Source: Acanthamoeba sp. SK_2022b
Lineage: Eukaryota > Discosea > Longamoebia > Acanthamoebidae
Length of the DNA: 64,000 nucleotides
Reading direction: 5' to 3'
NCBI GenBank assembly: GCA_027943245.1
Contig: JANDJZ010000148.1
Span: forward strand, 1 to 64,000
The translations under genes were made by a program, and so were the position numbers. Positions 59,667 through 64,000 of this stretch are shown piece by piece; position 1 is the first letter of the stretch, and each line of letters opens with the position of its first letter. Under the pieces are notes generated by a model. The model was not told the DNA's origin. It saw nothing but the letters and a program-made list of their open reading frames with translations, and searched no databases.

Positions 59667-62600
59667 ATGGAAGCGGTGCAGCGGATCGGCATCGCCTGCG
59701 CATCCCTTCTGCTCATGCTCGCATTTGCTGCAGCGGCTCCCGCTGGTGATCCCTTCACGGATCCTCTGATACGAAAATTCGTAAACACGAAGCTTGCCGC
59801 GTTGAGCCTCAGGGAGAAGATCGGTCAAATGACTCAGGTTCCCACCCACTCAATCCTTTATTCTCTCTTAATGCAAAATCTCAGCAATCTAATGCACTTC
59901 TTCCAATCTCCGTGCTGGCCTGCCTCTAGTTGGACATCTCCTACTTTTTGCAGAAGGACAAGAACGGCAACCCCATTGCAGCTCTCGACACCAACCTGTT
60001 CCTCAAGGTAAGTCATGAGTCCGCGCGACGAGTGGCCTTTGTACTATGCTCTTATTCTTCTTCGGGCCCGTCCGAGCAGGTCGTTAAGGAGTACGGCATC
60101 GGTTCGCTCGCTGGCAGGTAAGAATGATGCTGCCTCCTCCTCCATCATCATCCAACCAGTGCCCGCCACCGGCTGATGTGCTTTCTTTCACCTCCAGTCC
60201 GTTCGCCAACGGCATGCTTCCACTCACCCCCGGTGGCGTCCCCGTCTCGGGCTTCAACGTCACGCAGGCACGACGCGTGCACTTGCCTTTCTTTCTCCCG
60301 GCCGCGCCACTGCTCACTCGCGACCATGTGTTGTGTTGTGTTATGTTGTGTTGTGTTGTGTTGTGTTGTGTTGTGTTGTGTTGTGTTGTGTTGTGTTGTA
60401 TTGTGTTGTGTTGTGTTGTGTGGTATTGGGCGTGCAGTGGATCGAGTTCACCAACGTCATCCAGAAGATTGCTACCGGGCAAATCAACTCTATACCTATC
60501 CTCTACTACGTTGACCACGTGCACGGCGCCAACTACGTCTACGGCGCGACCATTTTCCCACACGTATGTGGTCCCATCCTCCTAACCTGCCGAGGCGATG
60601 ATGTTCACGCGATGTTCACGCTTTCGAAATGGTTGCCATGCGCTTGATCTCATGCGCCTGGGCTCTCCACTACAGAGCATCGGTCTCGCCGCTACCTGGA
60701 ATCCTGTGTTGGTGAGCAAGGTGGCCGGCATCACCGCCAAGGACTCGAGGTATTTTGTCCCACCCCCCGTCCCATATAAACGTTGGGCCCGTGGTCGGTG
60801 GGCTGACACCGTTCGTCTTGGCTCCAGAACCGCCAACCTCCCGTTTGTAGGCTCGCCCACTCTCGACGTCGCGCTCAACCCGCTGTGGCCGTCGATGTAT
60901 GGCACTGTACGCGCAGGCTTCCTCTGCTCTGATTCTCTAAAGACTAGGCTTCCCTGACCCGACCACACACACCTGCGCAGTTTGGCGAGGACCCCTATCT
61001 CATCTCCCAGATGGTGAGCGCCATGGTCGCAGGTCTGCAGGGCAACGCTTCGCTCGCGTTAACCGGTGCCAATCCGACTACTGTCGCTTCCGCGTTGAAG
61101 CACTTCGTCGGCGTCGGCGATCCCACCTCTGGCAAGGCCAAATCCTCATCCTGGGTATGACGCCATATTCACCTCCATTGCAGAATAATTCTTCTCACCA
61201 CATCTCAATGGACACGATGGTGTTTGTGCTGTGCTGCGCTGCGCTGTTCAAACTGCTAGATCTCTACCCGCATGCTCAAGCGCTACTTCACTCCGCCCTT
61301 TGAGGCCGCTATCGCCGCGGGCGCTCCGAGCGTGATGATCGGGTCGGGCTCGATCAACGGCGTGCCCAACCACGCCTCGGCGGACCTCCTCCAGTCGCTG
61401 CTCCGAAAGACCCTCAACTTCACCGGCCTCATCTCCAGGCACTCCTCCTTTTCATTCTATTTCTCGTGCGCAACTCTTTTTTTGGTCTATTCCTTCTTTT
61501 CAATTTGTTTTTAATTTTTGTGTTCGTTCTTTGTCTCATGTTGTATTTGTGCTGTGATAATGCACAGCGGCCCGGGCGGCATCGACGATCTCTGCACCCT
61601 CCACCACGTGGCCCCGAACACGGAGAAGGTGCGCTGGCTTGTCCCCTCCCCTGGTCAACGTTACTTTGTTCTCCTCGCCGACAGTCATCTCGCACAACTT
61701 TCATCAGGCCATCGCGTTGGCCATGCAGGCCGGTATCGAACTCAGCATGAGCAGCCTGGTACCTCTTGCTCCTATCGCTGCCAATGGGTTCCCTGGTGTT
61801 AGCTTGCGAGCTGGGTTGACCATGACCACGGCGTGGTACATGGCGTGTGACGCAGGACCTGAGCTTTGCGGACACCCTGTACGCGCTGGCCCAGTCGTCC
61901 CCGACGATGCAGAAGCTCATCGACCAGGCTGCCGGAAACATACTCGTTCTCAAGAAAGTGCTCGGTGTGCCTCCCACCACTCTGGTGTGCCTTCGCCGCA
62001 CATCTCGCTGATCCTGTTCCTCTTCTTCCGTCAAGGCCTTTTTGATGACCCCTTCGGCAGCATGACCAACCCCAACATTCCCACCGTGGGCAGCAACACC
62101 GGTACGCGATTCCATCACGCACGCGGTGTCACTTTTTTTTCTCAATTATTATTTTTCCTTCAGCGTTTCATTTTTGAAAAAAGGAAATGAAATATGATAA
62201 TTTAAAATGCAACGAAAAAGGCTAAGGCTGGGGGGTGGTTCGTTTTTTCCTCCAACGCTTGTGTTTCCAGATGGGGAGTTTGCCATCCAAGTCGCGCGCG
62301 AGTCGGTGACACTGTTGAAGAACGACGGCATCCTGCCTCTCAACAGCACCTTCAAGAACATCATCCTCTCCGGGCCCACCGGTATCCCTTTCCTCTCTCC
62401 CTAGGCGCCCGGGCACGTACTGATCGTTCGTGTGCGTCGTTGGCCGACATAGGCAACACCATTGGCGGGCTGAGCGGAAGCTACACCTTCCACCAACAGG
62501 GCGCAGGTGGGTCTCTTCCTCACTCTCTCCCTCTCCCTCGGCACCTCCCTTCCAGACTGTCGGCGATCTTTCATATGTCACGTGGTAGCACGCAAGCTTA

Positions 62601-64000
62601 TCACCGCTCCGATTCCCAAACATAGGCGAAAGCGAGTGGGCCAACTATCCCTTCTCTTCGACGCTCTTGCTCAATATCAACGTGGTACGCAATGCATCGT
62701 GTAGTCGTCATCTACAATTGTAGCCGGCAGGGACGAAACTGACGTTTTCTTCGCGTCGACTTGATATTCCTTGCCTGTGTCGACAGCTGGAGCCGAACGT
62801 GACTGTTGGCTTCTCGCTGGGCTGCAACTTCACGGCCTGCCCCACGGTGGCTATGGCCGACGCCTACAACCTGGCCCAAAAGGCCGACCTGCTGATCTTG
62901 ACTGTCGGCGAGGACACAGTCGACGCCTCCAACGGCGACATCGAGAGCCTTGAGCTGTCGGAATCTCAGGTATCGTCTACACTCAGCCATTTTATTTTTA
63001 TTGATTTTTTTTGTTCATCATTTATTTTTTATAATTAGCGGAGCCTAATGTGGTGCCTCACGTCTTAGGTCTACCTGCTGCGCAACCTGTCATCGCTCGG
63101 CAAGCCCCTGGTCATCGTCCTTGTTGAGGGCAGGCCCCGCATCATGCCAAAGTCGGTCATCGAGTCCGCCAACGCCATCATCCACGCCTACCTGCCCGGC
63201 CCCCGTACGCTCATCCTCTTTCTCCTAATCGGGCTCAGCGTTACGGCTGGCTTGCCACGACTCGATCTCGGCGTTTCGCTCTGCAGCTCTCCCCACCTCA
63301 CTCCGCTGTTCTCCATGGCAGAGGGCGGCCAAGCCGTGGCCGAGATCTTGTGGGGCGTCACGAACCCGTCGGGCAAGCTTCCCTACACCTACCACGCCGT
63401 ACGGCACCCTCCCTCGTCCACCACAACACAACTACTAGCCGACCAACGTGCATACATTCATCTAACTCTTTTTTTGTATTATTTGTATAATTATTTTTGA
63501 TGGGCTGCGTACAGCGCACGGGTGACATTCGGGTGCCCTACTACCACACATACTCGGACCCACCGGGCATGTTGTTGTATCCCTTCGGCTTTGGCCTCTC
63601 GTTCACCAGTACGCGTGTCGCGACTCTCTACTGCGCGCGAGGAAAGTAGGCTGACTAATTTATTCTCTCTCTCTCTCTCTCTCCTTGGGACAGCGTTCGC
63701 TTACTCGGACCTGTCGCTATCGAGTCAGAGCGTGGTGATGGGCCAGAGCATCGACGTTAGCGTGACGGTGACCAACACCGGCAAGGTTCCTGGCATGGAA
63801 GTCGTGCAGCTGGTGCGCTTCTCACAACCCACACGCGCGATGACGACAGCTCGTCCCTCCCCAATTCTTTCTTTCTCGCTCACCTCCCTTACTAACCTTT
63901 TATATTTCTATATTAAAAAACAGTACTTGAGCGATGTGTACGCTTCGGTGACGCCCGAGGTGAAGATGCTGCGCCGCTTCTCAAAGATCAACGTCGCCGT
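59667..64000 (+). CDS. Secreted glycoside hydrolase family 3 (beta-glucosidase-like), 3' truncated by window
   Basis: Many small exons; the gene runs off the right edge. A signal peptide (IACASLLLMLAFAAAAPA) is followed by LREKIGQMTQ, typical of the family 3 N-terminus. Further marks are YYVDHVHGANYVYGATIFPH, FGEDPYLISQM, ALKHFVGVG, SGSINGVPNHAS, then the second domain with ARESVTLLKNDGILPLN, LILTVGEDTVDASNGD, EGGQAVAEILWGVTNPSGKL and YPFGFGLSFT, then the start of the fibronectin-III-like domain. These enzymes release terminal beta-D-glucose and use an Asp nucleophile in an SDW-type motif. Here the equivalent stretch reads TGLISSGPGGIDDL, with Gly at the Asp position. The junction there uses a GC-AG intron (about 61440-61566), or else a GTGCGC donor further on; neither gives Asp. 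Confidence 0.85.
60328..60422 (+). repeat. Pentanucleotide (TGTGT)n array in glycosidase intron
   Basis: About 18 copies of a GTGTT/TGTGT pentamer with two single-base variants, in the intron whose acceptor is GGCGTGCAG near 60438. Confidence 0.93.

Overview
The window is nuclear DNA of a free-living protist. Its GC-rich, compact genes, many short GT-AG introns and gene set (talin, a Kelch/coiled-coil protein, a KCTD9-like protein, Mediator, an enlarged sedolisin, a family 3 glycosidase) fit an Acanthamoeba-type amoebozoan. That assignment is inference; no database search was possible. There are no bacterial operons, ribosome-binding sites, CRISPR arrays or recognisable transposons. I built exon models by hand from splice sites, reading phase and protein-family motifs. 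Where I give exon lists, the exon lengths sum to a multiple of three without internal stops.

Layout from left to right. 1-592: unassigned sequence ending in a TATA-like promoter. 593-3688 (+): low-complexity RGG/poly-Gln protein. 4266-5485 (+): secreted phospholipase A2-like protein. 5943-9774 (-): MCM3 replicative helicase subunit. 10042-12228 (+): mitochondrial protein of unknown function. 12411-13758: two identical tRNA-Val(CAC) genes in inverted orientation around a glycosyltransferase (12611-13644, +). 13990-16168 (-): nuclear-type protein with an unusual Cys/His cluster. 17292-21508 (-): six-blade Kelch plus coiled-coil protein. 21994-23318 (+): KCTD9-like BTB/pentapeptide protein. 23540-24150: decayed leucine-rich-repeat gene. 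24627-31400 (-): Mediator subunit MED14 in 32 exons. 31869-33295 (+): divergent, enlarged nucleoside-diphosphate-kinase-like protein. 33640-42185 (+): talin. 42769-48956 (-): full-length ABCG/PDR-type transporter. 49229-49588 (-): solo NET-domain protein. 49912-54086 (-): sedolisin with a Ser/Thr/Pro stalk. 54539-55082 (-): Yippee-like protein. 55323-56288 (+): orphan protein. 56433-57910 (+): anamorsin/CIAPIN1. 58189-59077 (-): small FYVE protein. 59667 to the right edge (+): family 3 glycoside hydrolase, cut by the window end.

The genes are housekeeping and cell-biological (replication, transcription, Fe-S assembly, adhesion, secretion), not one pathway. Neighbouring genes are often divergent or convergent with 250-600 bp between them. 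Splice donors are unusually often GTAC.

The most interesting points are the NDPK-like protein that keeps its catalytic residues around a roughly 90-residue insertion, the family 3 glycosidase whose nucleophile position reads Gly, the sedolisin with an extra segment inside its catalytic domain, the Cys/His module at 15068-15202, the one-exon-per-blade Kelch gene and the frameshifted LRR relic.
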